Of a stretch of DNA of 64,000 bases, positions 1 through 8,060 are shown in pieces. A program made the translations under genes and the position numbers. The notes beneath the pieces are model-generated. The model ran no database searches and had not been told where the DNA came from. It was given only the letters and a program-made list of their open reading frames with translations. Position 1 is the stretch's first letter, and the number at the start of each line of letters is the position of its first letter. This stretch comes from Chryseobacterium paludis (GTDB taxonomy: Bacteria > Bacteroidota > Bacteroidia > Flavobacteriales > Weeksellaceae): the NCBI RefSeq assembly GCF_025403485.1, contig NZ_CP099966.1, positions 558,001 through 622,000 of the forward strand, written 5' to 3'.

Positions 1-1
1 T

Positions 2-145
2 GAAGCTTTTGCAATCTCTTTAACAGAAATGTTGACAGCAATTGGCAATGGCCTTTATGACACGGAACCGAGAACAGAAGAAAGCACAACAAGTACAACC
101 ATTAGAGAGTGGTTAAAAGAAAATTTAGTTAGTAAAATCAAATAA
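2..145 (+). CDS. C-terminal fragment of an unidentified protein
   Basis: An open frame enters from the left edge and stops at TAA 143-145, giving the last 47 residues, which end in TTIREWLKENLVSKIK. No motif is decisive. The acidic, threonine-rich tail with a closing REWL helix is reminiscent of NmrA-like NAD(P)-binding oxidoreductases, but this is only an impression. The start lies outside the window, so neither length nor operon context can be judged. The gene points toward, and is convergent with, the SDR/NTF2-like operon. Confidence 0.5.
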   Translation, partial: EAFAISLTEMLTAIGNGLYDTEPRTEESTTSTTIREWLKENLVSKIK

Positions 146-168
146 AGCTAAGCACAGAAACAAGTGAA

Positions 169-264
169 ATGGCATTGCTTACTTGGCTTTGGGTTTTTAT
201 AATCGCTATCATTTTAGTTCCTGTTATGGGAATATTGTTGGATTTTTGTAAACATACAAAATAA
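169..264 (+). CDS. possible 31-residue membrane peptide
   Basis: ATG at 169 opens a 31-codon frame that starts MALLTWLWVFIIAIILVP. It holds one strongly hydrophobic stretch of about 22 residues and ends in a basic tail (DFCKHTK). It begins 24 bases after the preceding stop. Chance frames of this size are common, so only the clean single-span layout argues for a real small membrane protein. I do not recognise a family. Confidence 0.25.
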   Translation: MALLTWLWVFIIAIILVPVMGILLDFCKHTK

Positions 265-450
265 AAAGAACCTCCAGAAAATAAAATGGCATTTTAACAA
301 GGGTTTTGCAATATTGGGAGAAGAAATTTTAAATTTGAACGAATGGTTCTTGAATGTCTCAATATTGCACCCCAAAAAAACGTTACTAATAGAATATCTA
401 AATCTCAAAAAACGATAAAAATCACTTTCAAAAAATGGTTTGCCATTCTA

Positions 451-478
451 AAAAACGGCTAAATTTTTAGCCGTTTTT
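451..478. terminator. bidirectional terminator
   Basis: A perfect inverted repeat, AAAAACGGCTAAA then TT then TTTAGCCGTTTTT, has A and T tracts on both sides. It can end the minus-strand SDR/NTF2-like operon, whose last stop codon (478-480) abuts it, and also transcripts coming from the left. The rest of 265-450 shows nothing I can identify. Confidence 0.8.
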
Positions 479-801
479 TATCCAGTAATTTTCAATGACT
501 GTATCAATTCATCAGCTATTTCTAAATGATAACTCAACACAATAGGGCTTCCGTTAAATTTTCCTGAAGCTTCTGCCTTCAAAACGCTTCCCGTTTCTGT
601 TTCTTCAAAGCTTACGGGCTGCATTGTAGCTTGGTATCGCTCGTTGGCATCCGCAATCCAATGTTCTATCTCTTTTCGTCCTTTGTACGTTTTACCTTCA
701 TCATAAACTACGGCTGTTTCGGAAAAACAATTTGCATAAGCAACGCTATCAAAGTTGTTTTGTGTTTTTACTAAATCTGATACTACTTTCGGTAAGTTCA
801 T
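478..801 (-). CDS. NTF2-like / SnoaL-like family protein
   Basis: This 107-residue cone-fold protein of the nuclear transport factor 2 / SnoaL type has no signal peptide. Visible marks are an N-terminal helix with the YANCFSETAVVYDEGKTYKG pattern and a following KEIEHWI segment, usual for small SnoaL-like polyketide-cyclase or isomerase-like proteins. Its length matches the family. It lies 21 bases downstream of the SDR gene on the same strand, so the two are probably co-transcribed and may act on a related small molecule. The substrate cannot be read from sequence. Confidence 0.8.
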   Translation of the reverse strand: MNLPKVVSDLVKTQNNFDSVAYANCFSETAVVYDEGKTYKGRKEIEHWIADANERYQATMQPVSFEETETGSVLKAEASGKFNGSPIVLSYHLEIADELIQSLKITG

Positions 802-822
802 TATTATTTATTTTTGAGGTTA

Positions 823-1614
823 TTAAATCGTGGGTATGGTTCCACCGTCAATGACAAAATTTGTTCCTGTTAAATAATGGGCTCTTGGTGAAACAAGAAA
901 ACCAACTAATTCAGCTACTTCTTCCGGTTCGGCAGGTCTGCCATAAGGTATTCCACCAAGTGCATCCACAACACCTTGTTGAGCCTCCTCAATGGAAATA
1001 TTAGAGTTTTGGGCAATCGTTTCCAGCCATACTTTGGTATTTTCTGTCCTAATCCATCCTGGTGAAACAGTAAGTACACGAACACCTTTTGGCGTAACTT
1101 CATTTGATAAACTTTTACTGTAATTGATTAATCCTGCTTTTGCAGCTGCATAAGGCAAAGTAGAATCATACAAAGGGAGCTTACCCTGTATTGATGCAAT
1201 GTGAATAATAACACCGTTTTTTCGATCGATCATTTGGGGTAAAAATCCCTTGTCAAGCCTTACAGGAGCAAGTAAATTTGCTTGTAGGGTTGAAATCCAA
1301 TCCTCATCATTCAATGCTGAAAAGCCACCGGCGGGCGTTGATGATGCACCAAGGTTATTTACCAGGATATCCAGCCTCCCATAGGTTGATAGTACTTCGC
1401 TGACTACTTTTTGCGCGCCTTCTGACTTACTTAAATCGGAGGGAATGAAATGCAACTTGCTGCTTTCTTTGTCCGGTGCGTTTCTTGCAGTAACAACAAC
1501 TGTTGCACCAGCTTGTAAAAGCCTTTCTGCAATTGCTTTTCCGGCTCCTTTCGTACCTCCTGTTACTAAGGCAATCTTACCTGATAACTCATTGTTGAAA
1601 TTAAATTGTTCCAT
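823..1614 (-). CDS. SDR family NAD(P)-dependent oxidoreductase
   Basis: This is a classical short-chain dehydrogenase of 263 residues. The cofactor motif TGGTKGAG is near residues 18-25, NNLG stands in place of NNAG near 86-89, and the catalytic set is Ser141, Tyr155 and Lys159 (YAAAK). The C-terminal LTGTNFVIDGG motif is typical of the family. It probably reduces or oxidises a small carbonyl or alcohol compound in the cytoplasm. It heads a two-gene minus-strand operon with the NTF2-like protein and is divergent from an HxlR regulator. That layout often means the regulator controls the operon in response to a reactive electrophile. The substrate is unknown. Confidence 0.9.
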   Translation of the reverse strand: MEQFNFNNELSGKIALVTGGTKGAGKAIAERLLQAGATVVVTARNAPDKESSKLHFIPSDLSKSEGAQKVVSEVLSTYGRLDILVNNLGASSTPAGGFSALNDEDWISTLQANLLAPVRLDKGFLPQMIDRKNGVIIHIASIQGKLPLYDSTLPYAAAKAGLINYSKSLSNEVTPKGVRVLTVSPGWIRTENTKVWLETIAQNSNISIEEAQQGVVDALGGIPYGRPAEPEEVAELVGFLVSPRAHYLTGTNFVIDGGTIPTI

Positions 1615-1684
1615 TTTTAGAATTGTTTATAGGACAAAATTGGGGTATAAAAACAGTTTGCACAAGTACGGAATTACGATTCAT

Positions 1685-1707
1685 ATAGGGATAAATTATT
1701 CCCCTAT
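1685..1707. promoter_or_regulatory. inverted repeat in SDR/HxlR divergent promoter
   Basis: ATAGGG and CCCTAT face each other across about 11 bases, with partly symmetric AT-rich sequence between them. The repeat lies in the 127-base gap between the divergent SDR and HxlR genes. That is where an HxlR-type dimer would be expected to bind. The operator role is inferred from position and symmetry only. Confidence 0.4.
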
Positions 1708-1741
1708 TGTACAAATTCGAACATACGTTTAAATTTACAAT

Positions 1742-2125
1742 ATGTATGAGAGAAAAATAATACCGAACCTGAACTGCGGTCTTGATCTGATAGGTGAAGT
1801 CCTTTACGGCAAATGGAAAATACGTCTGCTTTGGTTTATTGATCAAGGGCATAAAAGACCTAGTGAATTGCAACGTAAGATACCGGATGCCACAAGAAGG
1901 GTTTTAAATATTCAGTTAAAAGAATTGGAAGATCACGAATTGATTACAAAGAAAATTTATCCGGTTGTACCTCCAAAAGTAGAATATAGTTTAACAGAAT
2001 TTGGTAAAAGTTTGATTCCTGTGATTGGTGTTTTAGGCCAATGGGCGGATCAGCATGAGGATCGGTTAAGAATGTTGATTATAAAAAGAATTCAAGGATC
2101 ATCTGATATAGAAAATTTCAGCTAG
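1742..2125 (+). CDS. HxlR-family winged-helix transcriptional regulator
   Basis: The 127 residues form a single HxlR-type winged helix. The protein has the family opening (CGLDLIGEVLYGKWKIRLLW), a recognition-helix segment RRVLNIQLKELEDHELI, and the wing KIYPVVPPKVEYSLTEFGKSL. Members bind DNA as dimers and often sense aldehydes, quinones or oxidants through cysteines. The single visible Cys near residue 12 fits that idea but does not prove it. Transcription is divergent from the SDR operon, its likely target. The start at 1742 gives the full conserved N-terminus. Confidence 0.92.
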   Translation: MYERKIIPNLNCGLDLIGEVLYGKWKIRLLWFIDQGHKRPSELQRKIPDATRRVLNIQLKELEDHELITKKIYPVVPPKVEYSLTEFGKSLIPVIGVLGQWADQHEDRLRMLIIKRIQGSSDIENFS

Positions 2126-2167
2126 GTTAATCTCAAAAAACGATCAGAGGGATATCGAAATAATATA

Positions 2168-2281
2168 ATGAATTTTAAATCAGCGGCAGAAGTAGCTTTA
2201 CGAAAGTATATAAATCAGATTGACCCAATACGTAAATTTGAAGTTATTGGCAATTATAAAACGAACCGCAAAATGAAATGA
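2168..2281 (+). CDS. possible 37-residue hypothetical protein
   Basis: ATG 2168 to TGA 2281 encodes a short polar peptide beginning MNFKSAAEVALRKYINQI. The helix-like start looks protein-like, and a truncated remnant of a longer gene is possible. No family is recognised. The remaining sequence between the HxlR gene and the M17-like gene is AT-rich and shows nothing else I can name. Confidence 0.2.
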   Translation: MNFKSAAEVALRKYINQIDPIRKFEVIGNYKTNRKMK

Positions 2282-2448
2282 CAACGTTTATCAATTCAAG
2301 GATTGTCCTTCAGTTTTAAATGAATAAAAAAATATTAGTTATCTCACATCAATGCCGGGTTTCAGTTCTAAAACTATCTTTGAATAGCATAAAACAAAAT
2401 TATAATCAGCCAATACAAACTGTTAAAAAACTTGAAAACATAAATATT

Positions 2449-3195
2449 ATGAAAAATACCCCAAAAAATACCATTAGCAAATCATTATTAATCGCAGGAT
2501 TAGCATTTTCAACCCTAACATTTGCACAAACCAATACAATTAGGGCTAATGTGTCTGCAAAAACCACAGCCATTGGAACATCCAAAAATTGGGGTTCAGT
2601 TGACGGAATTTCAATGATAGGATTGGTTCAGGGGCCATCTTCCGCCAATGCTCAGCTTCAGGTTGCCTGTGTTTTCGAATATACAGATAACGACATCCAC
2701 AGTGCTCAGGCTTTGCCAGCAAACTTAAATGGTTTGGTACATTTGGATGAAGCTCTGAAAGGCGAATTCACGAAAATAAGACAATCAGGTCAGTTTAAAG
2801 GACATGCTTTGGAAACATTATTGATTACGCCTCCTGTAGGTTCTATGTCAGCGAAAAAACTATTGTTAATTGGTTTGGGAGATCGTAACAATTTCACTCC
2901 GGAATTGATGACTTCAGTAGCAGAGGTTGCGACAAGGGAAGCTTTGAGATTAGATGTAACCAACTTTGCCTTTGCCAGTGACTTAAAAGATGCAGGAATT
3001 GATTCTCCAACAGCTCTGGTAGCCGAAAACGTGGTTAAAGGTATCGTTTTGGCCAATCGTTCGGAGATCTATTTAAGAGAGCATAACCTTTCCAAAACAA
3101 AAAAACTGGAAAAAGTATATCTGTTGGCAGGTCCATCTTTCTTTGAAGTTGCAGGTGGTGGGATTAAGGATGCGATTGAGCTAATAAAGAAATAA
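2449..3195 (+). CDS. secreted protein consisting of a peptidase M17 N-terminal domain
   Basis: From ATG 2449 the product is 248 residues with a clear signal peptide (basic start, SKSLLIAGLAFSTLTFAQ). The mature part matches the N-terminal macro-like domain of leucyl aminopeptidases (M17), including KLLLIGLGDRNNFTPE and the VVKGIVLANRSE region near the end. The metal-binding catalytic half of M17 (about 300 more residues) is absent, so peptidase activity is not expected. An upstream ATG at 2320 would add 43 residues before the signal peptide and is unlikely. A binding or structural role is possible. The reading frame is intact, so this is a stand-alone domain, not a frameshifted gene. Confidence 0.75.
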   Translation: MKNTPKNTISKSLLIAGLAFSTLTFAQTNTIRANVSAKTTAIGTSKNWGSVDGISMIGLVQGPSSANAQLQVACVFEYTDNDIHSAQALPANLNGLVHLDEALKGEFTKIRQSGQFKGHALETLLITPPVGSMSAKKLLLIGLGDRNNFTPELMTSVAEVATREALRLDVTNFAFASDLKDAGIDSPTALVAENVVKGIVLANRSEIYLREHNLSKTKKLEKVYLLAGPSFFEVAGGGIKDAIELIKK

Positions 3196-3251
3196 CATTA
3201 AAAAAATCAATGAAAAAATGGACTGTTAATTGGTTATCAATTTAAAATATA

Positions 3252-3288
3252 AAAAATGGTGTCCTTATCTTTAAGTGACGCCATTTTT
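3252..3288 (+). terminator. Rho-independent terminator after the M17-like gene
   Basis: An imperfect hairpin has arms built on AAAAATGGTGTC and GACGCCATTTTT, followed by TTTTTAT. It closely resembles the terminator at 5887-5919. It ends the M17-domain transcript. Confidence 0.7.
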
Positions 3289-3292
3289 ATAT

Positions 3293-3835
3293 GCATTTTC
3301 TATTAGGGTGAAGACTGAACACAAGTTGGGAAAGTCCTGCAGTTATGATTCTTTGCAAAGAGGTTTTAGCAGATTAGGGTATGAATTTTTGCGACTTCAA
3401 AAATGTGATAATGCTTACAAATATTCAGTTCAGCAACATTGTTTTTCTCTAAAAGTTAGTAAGTTTATGACAGTTGTGGTGAAACACCACTCCAATATAG
3501 GAAACAAATGCTCCTTACCTCATTTATTATATCAATATCTGTAAACTTTACATATCTACATCTTGACTTGAAGATGAATATTATAAAATTTCATTTTTTT
3601 TTGCGAGTTTTTTTTGAGCTAATGAATAAAATTTTAGCAAAGTAAATAGTTATTTCATCTTTTTGTGATTAACATCTTAATGAAATTTATGATAAGATCC
3701 TTTTATTTTCCCCGCTATATAAAGTATTGTGACTATTTATTAATTATTTTATTTATGATATGAGTTTTTTGTGTTAATTTTTAATAAAATATTGTTTTAT
3801 ATTTAATAATTTACATATTTTTATAATAAACTAAT
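3293..3835. other. gene-poor AT-rich stretch
   Basis: I see no credible gene here. The frame at 3275-3544 starts inside the terminator hairpin and has no family resemblance. One 16-base string, CAATATAGGAAACAAA at 3493-3508, recurs at 6542-6557. From about 3560 onward the sequence is extremely AT-rich, as expected for promoter DNA before the GH5 gene. Confidence 0.5.
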
Positions 3836-3847
3836 AATTGCTATTAA

Positions 3848-3865
3848 TGAAAATTCGAATTTTCA
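3848..3865. promoter_or_regulatory. perfect 18-base palindrome upstream of GH5 gene
   Basis: TGAAAATTCGAATTTTCA is fully self-complementary and sits about 220 bases before the GH5 start. It could be an operator for a dimeric regulator. No second copy was seen, so its function is an inference from symmetry. Confidence 0.35.
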
Positions 3866-4083
3866 CAATCTCATGCTTACGTGTATTTTTTAGTATGCCT
3901 CCCAAGAAATTGGTGCGGTATAAGGACGTTAATTCCTCTATCCAGAATTTTCTAAGTCTGGTAATTACAACAATCCAATTAAGATTAAATTTCATATATC
4001 TGTCTAACATTCCTGCGCACGATTGGAGTCGGGCATCGATGGTAAAAAAAATAAATTATGAATCACCCTTAAATATTTAAATT

Positions 4084-5796
4084 ATGAGAACAAACAAAAT
4101 GTGGTTACTTCTGGTTTTTCTGTTAACCATTCTTTCCAACTGCTCCAGGATGGAAGAAAAAACTTTACCAGAAGAATCTGAAAGAAACCTAAGAGCCAAT
4201 GCATCTGCATTGGCAGTGACACCATCCCTGCATGTCGGTGGCAGGAACCTCAAGGATCCATGCGGCAATAATGTTGTCTTACATGGGGTTGCCATAACAC
4301 CCAGTCCCTGGTTCAATGGCTGTCAATATGGCGCCAATTCTGGTTACTGTACCTGGGACAATTACAATGTACAAGGAGCTTTGAATTATAACAAAGCAGT
4401 CATTGACAAGCTCAGCAGCACCGCTGATGGCTGGTATCTCAATTATATTCGCCTCCATATCGATCCTTATTGGACCAATGATCCCGGCCCATCTATCCCA
4501 GAGAACGATATCTCAAGATTCAATTATAACCGCTTGGTAACTTATACGAATCAGGTGATTATCCCACTGATCGACCATGCCCGGAGCCGAGGAATGTATG
4601 TCATCCTACGCCCACCGGGTGTATGTCCAAATCGCATTGCTGTAAACGATGCCTATCATAGTTACCTTAAAACCGTATGGACATTTTTGTCGCAACATCC
4701 GGGCTTAAAAAATGCTGACAATGTGATGTTTGAGTTGGCCAATGAACCTGTTGAAATCCTTGGCACAAATGGGGTATGGGGTACCACAGGAAACGAACAT
4801 TTTGCGGCGCTTAAAAATTTCTTCCAGCCATTGGTCAATATCATTCGTAACAATGGTGCAAATAATGTCTGCTGGATACCAGGCACGGGATGGCAATCGC
4901 ATTACCAAGGTTACGTTACCAATCCAATCACAGGCGGTAATATTGGCTATGCCGTTCATATCTACCCAGGTTACTGGGGTGGTGTCAACAATTATCAGTC
5001 CTTTCAAAATGGCTGGAATACCAATGTTAAACCGATTGCAGACATTGCTCCGATCGCCATTACCGAAACCGACTGGGCGCCTCAGGGATATGGTACATTC
5101 GGTATTGGCACAACCGGTACGGCAGGCGGAAACGGATTTGGTGCGAATCTAAAATATATCGCGGATCAATCAGGCAATGTGAGTTGGAACCTCCTTGCCC
5201 CGGATGATCTGCTCCACAAGGGCGACCCTAATGCTGGAACGGCCTTTAGTAACAATTGGGAAGCCTGCGCTGCCCCAAGCAAACAGTGGTTTCAACAATA
5301 TGCGGCCTCCAACTATCCTGTTGCAAATTGCAATGCAACTAGTCTGGTTAATAATGGTATTTACGAGATCGAGTTTCAGACCGACGCCAATAAAGTACTT
5401 GATCTAAAATCTGGAGAGGATACCAATGGCGCAGTGTTAAGACCATGGACGAGGAATGGTGCTGCAGCGCAGCAGTGGATAGCCATTGATGCCGGCAATG
5501 GCTACTGGCGCTTTGTGTCTAAAGCCAGCGCAACAAATCGCTGTATTGATCTAGCCAGTAATAGCAATACACTGGGAACTTCAATCCGGCTCTGGCAGAA
5601 CTATGGTAATGATGCGCAGGCCTGGCAGGTAGTGGCTGTAGCTAATGGCTACTACAAAATTCTATCAAAGGTGGATGCTACTCGTGGCTGGGATGTGCCC
5701 GACTGTACCATGGATGGGAATTCGAACTTGCGACTTTGGGATTATTATGGTACATCCTGTCAATTGTTCAAGTTCAAATTCATAGCGATGAACTAG
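4084..5796 (+). CDS. GH5-family glycoside hydrolase lipoprotein with ricin-type lectin domain
   Basis: This 570-residue beta-1,4-glycanase candidate has a lipoprotein signal (LLTILSNC, lipid-bearing Cys20). A GH5 TIM barrel covers about 45-400 and a ricin B/beta-trefoil carbohydrate-binding domain about 425-570 (QQW and QAW repeats). Catalytic residues fit GH5: acid/base Glu221 in FELANEP and nucleophile Glu328 in AITETDW. It should act at the cell surface on cellulose, mannan or a related beta-glucan; specificity cannot be told. The gene is alone, with long gaps on both sides. It is richer in G+C than its surroundings (the 60 bases from 4261 are 50% G+C by my count) and uses many C-ending codons, which suggests acquisition from another Bacteroidota lineage. 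Confidence 0.9.
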   Translation: MRTNKMWLLLVFLLTILSNCSRMEEKTLPEESERNLRANASALAVTPSLHVGGRNLKDPCGNNVVLHGVAITPSPWFNGCQYGANSGYCTWDNYNVQGALNYNKAVIDKLSSTADGWYLNYIRLHIDPYWTNDPGPSIPENDISRFNYNRLVTYTNQVIIPLIDHARSRGMYVILRPPGVCPNRIAVNDAYHSYLKTVWTFLSQHPGLKNADNVMFELANEPVEILGTNGVWGTTGNEHFAALKNFFQPLVNIIRNNGANNVCWIPGTGWQSHYQGYVTNPITGGNIGYAVHIYPGYWGGVNNYQSFQNGWNTNVKPIADIAPIAITETDWAPQGYGTFGIGTTGTAGGNGFGANLKYIADQSGNVSWNLLAPDDLLHKGDPNAGTAFSNNWEACAAPSKQWFQQYAASNYPVANCNATSLVNNGIYEIEFQTDANKVLDLKSGEDTNGAVLRPWTRNGAAAQQWIAIDAGNGYWRFVSKASATNRCIDLASNSNTLGTSIRLWQNYGNDAQAWQVVAVANGYYKILSKVDATRGWDVPDCTMDGNSNLRLWDYYGTSCQLFKFKFIAMN

Positions 5797-5886
5797 GCCT
5801 TTGAAGAATATTGCTTAAATAGTACTGTTCGTACTTGATCTATTTTTGAAAAATACCAATCTGGTAAGTATTATTAAAGTAAATAA

Positions 5887-5919
5887 AAATGGCGTCACTT
5901 GTCTTAAGTGGCGCCATTT
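5887..5919 (+). terminator. Rho-independent terminator after GH5 gene
   Basis: A hairpin AAATGGCGTCACTT / AAGTGGCGCCATTT has one mismatch and a short loop. Its stem is nearly the same as that of the terminator at 3252-3288. It lies 90 bases after the GH5 stop. Confidence 0.7.
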
Positions 5920-6069
5920 GGTTGTTTGTAACCAAGACGTAATTATCTTCAAGCACTTTGATAGATGATTTGCCCAATATTTTCATTAGTTTCCAGGTTT
6001 TTTATTAGCTTCCTGTTGTTTGGAAAGCTTTACTTGAGAATTTATAAAAACTATGTTATTGTCTTTTCG

Positions 6070-6099
6070 AGCCTTTCTGTTTAGAAGGGCTTCTTTTTT
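6070..6099 (+). terminator. terminator-like hairpin
   Basis: AGCCTTTCT and AGAAGGGCT pair (one G-U) across a GTTT loop and are followed by TCTTTTTT. No gene is visible directly upstream on this strand, so it may be a backup terminator for the GH5 transcript or a remnant. It faces the minus-strand hairpin at 6107-6128. Confidence 0.5.
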
Positions 6100-6106
6100 A
6101 TGAAAA

Positions 6107-6128
6107 ATCCCCGGCTGTGGCCGGGGAT
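6107..6128 (-). terminator. strong minus-strand terminator
   Basis: A perfect nine-base-pair GC-rich stem (ATCCCCGGC / GCCGGGGAT) with a four-base loop is followed on the minus strand by TTTTT. It implies a minus-strand transcript coming from higher coordinates, although no long gene lies there. Confidence 0.65.
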
Positions 6129-6310
6129 CAAACTATAACCATGAGACTCAATCAAAAATGAGTTTTATTTTTTCCTGAAGGCTTTTCAGGCATATCCGTC
6201 CGCTGAGTAAGGATTGTTTTAATAAGTGATAATTGGAGGATTAGGTTTTTCTATGGATTGATAATGGGTGGGTAACAGTAAATAACATTGCGTTATTCCT
6301 TAATTCTTGT

Positions 6311-6382
6311 CATTCATCTTCCCAATAGTTACTCGTTTTTTTTGGTTTCCCCTTAATCCAATTACTGTTTTGATTACTCATA
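6311..6382 (-). CDS. possible 23-residue peptide in a short minus-strand transcript
   Basis: A minus-strand ATG at 6380-6382 opens a 23-codon frame beginning MSNQNSNWIKGKPKKT and ending with an acidic tryptophan-containing tail. It is polar, with two Trp and a basic centre, and no family is recognised. About 60 bases upstream on the same strand, TTG is followed after about 19 bases by TAGATATTTG, a rough match to the phylum's promoter pattern. The strong terminator at 6107-6128 lies downstream. Promoter, frame and terminator together would make a transcript of roughly 300 bases. The transcript could instead be a non-coding RNA. Confidence 0.3.
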
Positions 6383-6602
6383 TTTAATCCAATTCTTTTT
6401 GTAAATCTTTAATTTTACAAATATCTAATCTTTCCTAAAATAGTTCCAAAAATAAACAGTTTTATTGTTAATTCAATTTACTAAATGAGCGTAAATATAA
6501 AAAAAATAGAGTAATTACAAGAGTACAACTTCCCATTTTCTCAATATAGGAAACAAAAAGAATATTTAATGAAACACACTTGAGGACTTACTCTAAAGCA
6601 TC

Positions 6603-6620
6603 AGTGTATTGAAAACACTT
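6603..6620. promoter_or_regulatory. candidate Nudix-regulator operator 1
   Basis: AGTGTATTGAAAACACTT has arms AGTGT and ACACT seven bases apart, the same layout as five other sites in this window. It lies about 700 bases before the first Nudix regulator gene. The surrounding 5920-7279 is AT-rich and holds no long gene. Confidence 0.45.
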
Positions 6621-7008
6621 CACATTGTTTGTATTGATGAAACTGTGACCATTTAATTTTAAATGTCTAAGTTATTGAGAGGGCTTTTGATCAATAGCCA
6701 TACTATTGCTTGTGATTCGAATGAAAAATAATATTGAATAGGTACAAGACCAGGCTAATGTTAGAAAGACTTACTCTTAATCATATTATTAATTATGAAC
6801 TTTCTTAAGCTTATCAACTAAAAATGTTTAGAAAATCATTTACAATATAAAAATCATTGACGAGACTTTTCTCATACATTATGTGGTGTATTTTAGTCTA
6901 AAAAACAATTAATTTTTTAAGTTGAATTTCCTTTTTTTATAATTATACGGAGTCTTGTATGCAGAAATGGTAAAATAAAATCGTTTTTATTGTCACTTTT
7001 TAGTATTT

Positions 7009-7031
7009 AAAAGTGTTGATTTTACACTTTT
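7009..7031. promoter_or_regulatory. candidate Nudix-regulator operator 2
   Basis: AAAAGTGT, seven bases, ACACTTTT: a perfect eight-base-arm palindrome about 290 bases upstream of the first Nudix regulator. A third half-site, CACTTTT at 6994-7000, lies just before it and makes an overlapping palindrome with the first arm. It matches the shared AAGTGTN7ACAYTT pattern and is a likely site for autoregulation. Confidence 0.55.
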
Positions 7032-7279
7032 TTTAAAAAAAATAATCTGCCCTTTTCCAAAACTCTTATCATAATAAAAACTAAAAAAATCACCTAAGAA
7101 TTTTTGTAATAGCAATTTATAATTATTTGTTTTTGTATGCTTTGGAATCTTAATAGGTGTAAATTTAATGATAACCTTATCATATTTTTTACGGTATTCT
7201 TATCATTAAAAATCGATATGTAATATGTTGATAAGCAATGCTTAGTGCAATTTTTATTTTTTTTATTCGACTGAATTTT

Positions 7280-7287
7280 TATATTTG
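7280..7287 (+). promoter_or_regulatory. -7 promoter element of the xyl operon
   Basis: TATATTTG matches TAnnTTTG and lies 27 bases before the regulator ATG, leaving a short leader. A clear -33 TTG partner is not obvious. TTATCAT repeats around 7065-7206 (including ATGATAACCTTATCAT at 7169-7184) lie just upstream. Confidence 0.5.
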
Positions 7288-7313
7288 TGATGTTACGTAA
7301 ATGTTAACAATTA

Positions 7314-8039
7314 ATGAGCCCAAACTTTATTCATACTTATGTTTCTGTTGATTGTGTTGTTTTCGGATTCGATTACGATAACCGACTCAACATTTTATTG
7401 GTTCAACGCCATATTGCTGAACTTCCTTTGGAAAGACAGAAAAAATTACCAGGGAGCCTGATATTTAGTGATGAAGATGTTGATGATGCAGCACAAAGAG
7501 TTCTACATGAATTAACAGGGATTAAAAAAATGGTACTTAAGCAGTTCAAATGCTTTGCAGATCCTTTACGTGCGAGCAGTAAGGATGATATAAGTTGGAT
7601 GAACAAAGAATATAAATATGACATAGACAGGATAATCACCGTAGCATATTTATCTCTTTGCAAAATAGATCATAAAATAAACAGCACAAAATATAGTACA
7701 GTAGACTGGCATCCAATAGATGAGGTACCATCGCTGCCGTTTGATCATAATAAAATTATCAGCGAATCATTGATAGAAATCAGAAAATGGATAGAATCCG
7801 ACTTTTCTATTATTTTTGAATTGCTGCCCAAGAAATTTACGATAAGACAGCTCTATCAACTGTATAGTGCTTTAAGTGAAAAACAGATTGATATTAAGAA
7901 TTTTCATAAAAAGATTTCATCCTTCAGTTATATCATACCTCTTGAAGAGATAGAGACCAATGTTTCCCATCGGGCGGCAAGATATTACAGGTTTGATGCT
8001 AAAGTGTACAAGAAAAATAACAGTAGACTAATAAAATAA
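7314..8039 (+). CDS. xylR: Nudix-type (NrtR-family) transcriptional regulator, probably xylose-responsive
   Basis: The 241 residues begin with a Nudix-fold sensor domain (about 5-150; VDCVVFGFDYDNRLNILLVQR). A winged-helix DNA-binding domain follows (about 160-240; ELLPKKFTIRQLYQLYSALSE). The Nudix box is degenerate: the catalytic REUXEE glutamates are replaced (QRVLHELTG), so it should bind a sugar ligand rather than hydrolyse nucleotides. In Bacteroides thetaiotaomicron the NrtR-family regulators AraR and XylR control pentose genes, and a XylR gene precedes xylulokinase and xylose isomerase, as here. The symbol rests on that context. It is paralogous to the regulator at 57554-58243. Confidence 0.8.
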   Translation: MSPNFIHTYVSVDCVVFGFDYDNRLNILLVQRHIAELPLERQKKLPGSLIFSDEDVDDAAQRVLHELTGIKKMVLKQFKCFADPLRASSKDDISWMNKEYKYDIDRIITVAYLSLCKIDHKINSTKYSTVDWHPIDEVPSLPFDHNKIISESLIEIRKWIESDFSIIFELLPKKFTIRQLYQLYSALSEKQIDIKNFHKKISSFSYIIPLEEIETNVSHRAARYYRFDAKVYKKNNSRLIK

Positions 8040-8060
8040 TACCAATACTTTTTTTGAATT

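Noticed and set aside
1445..1873. Frames on both strands across the SDR start and the HxlR gene
   Set aside because: They overlap the well-supported SDR and HxlR genes in other frames and show no motifs.
2320..2448. Upstream ATG extending the M17-like protein by 43 residues
   Set aside because: The extension would bury the signal peptide. ATG 2449 directly precedes a normal signal sequence.
3275..3544. 89-codon plus-strand frame after the M17-like gene
   Set aside because: It starts with GTG inside a terminator hairpin and has no family resemblance.
3838..4080. 80-codon plus-strand frame before the GH5 gene
   Set aside because: It lies in AT-rich leader DNA, contains the 18-base palindrome, and encodes no recognisable protein.
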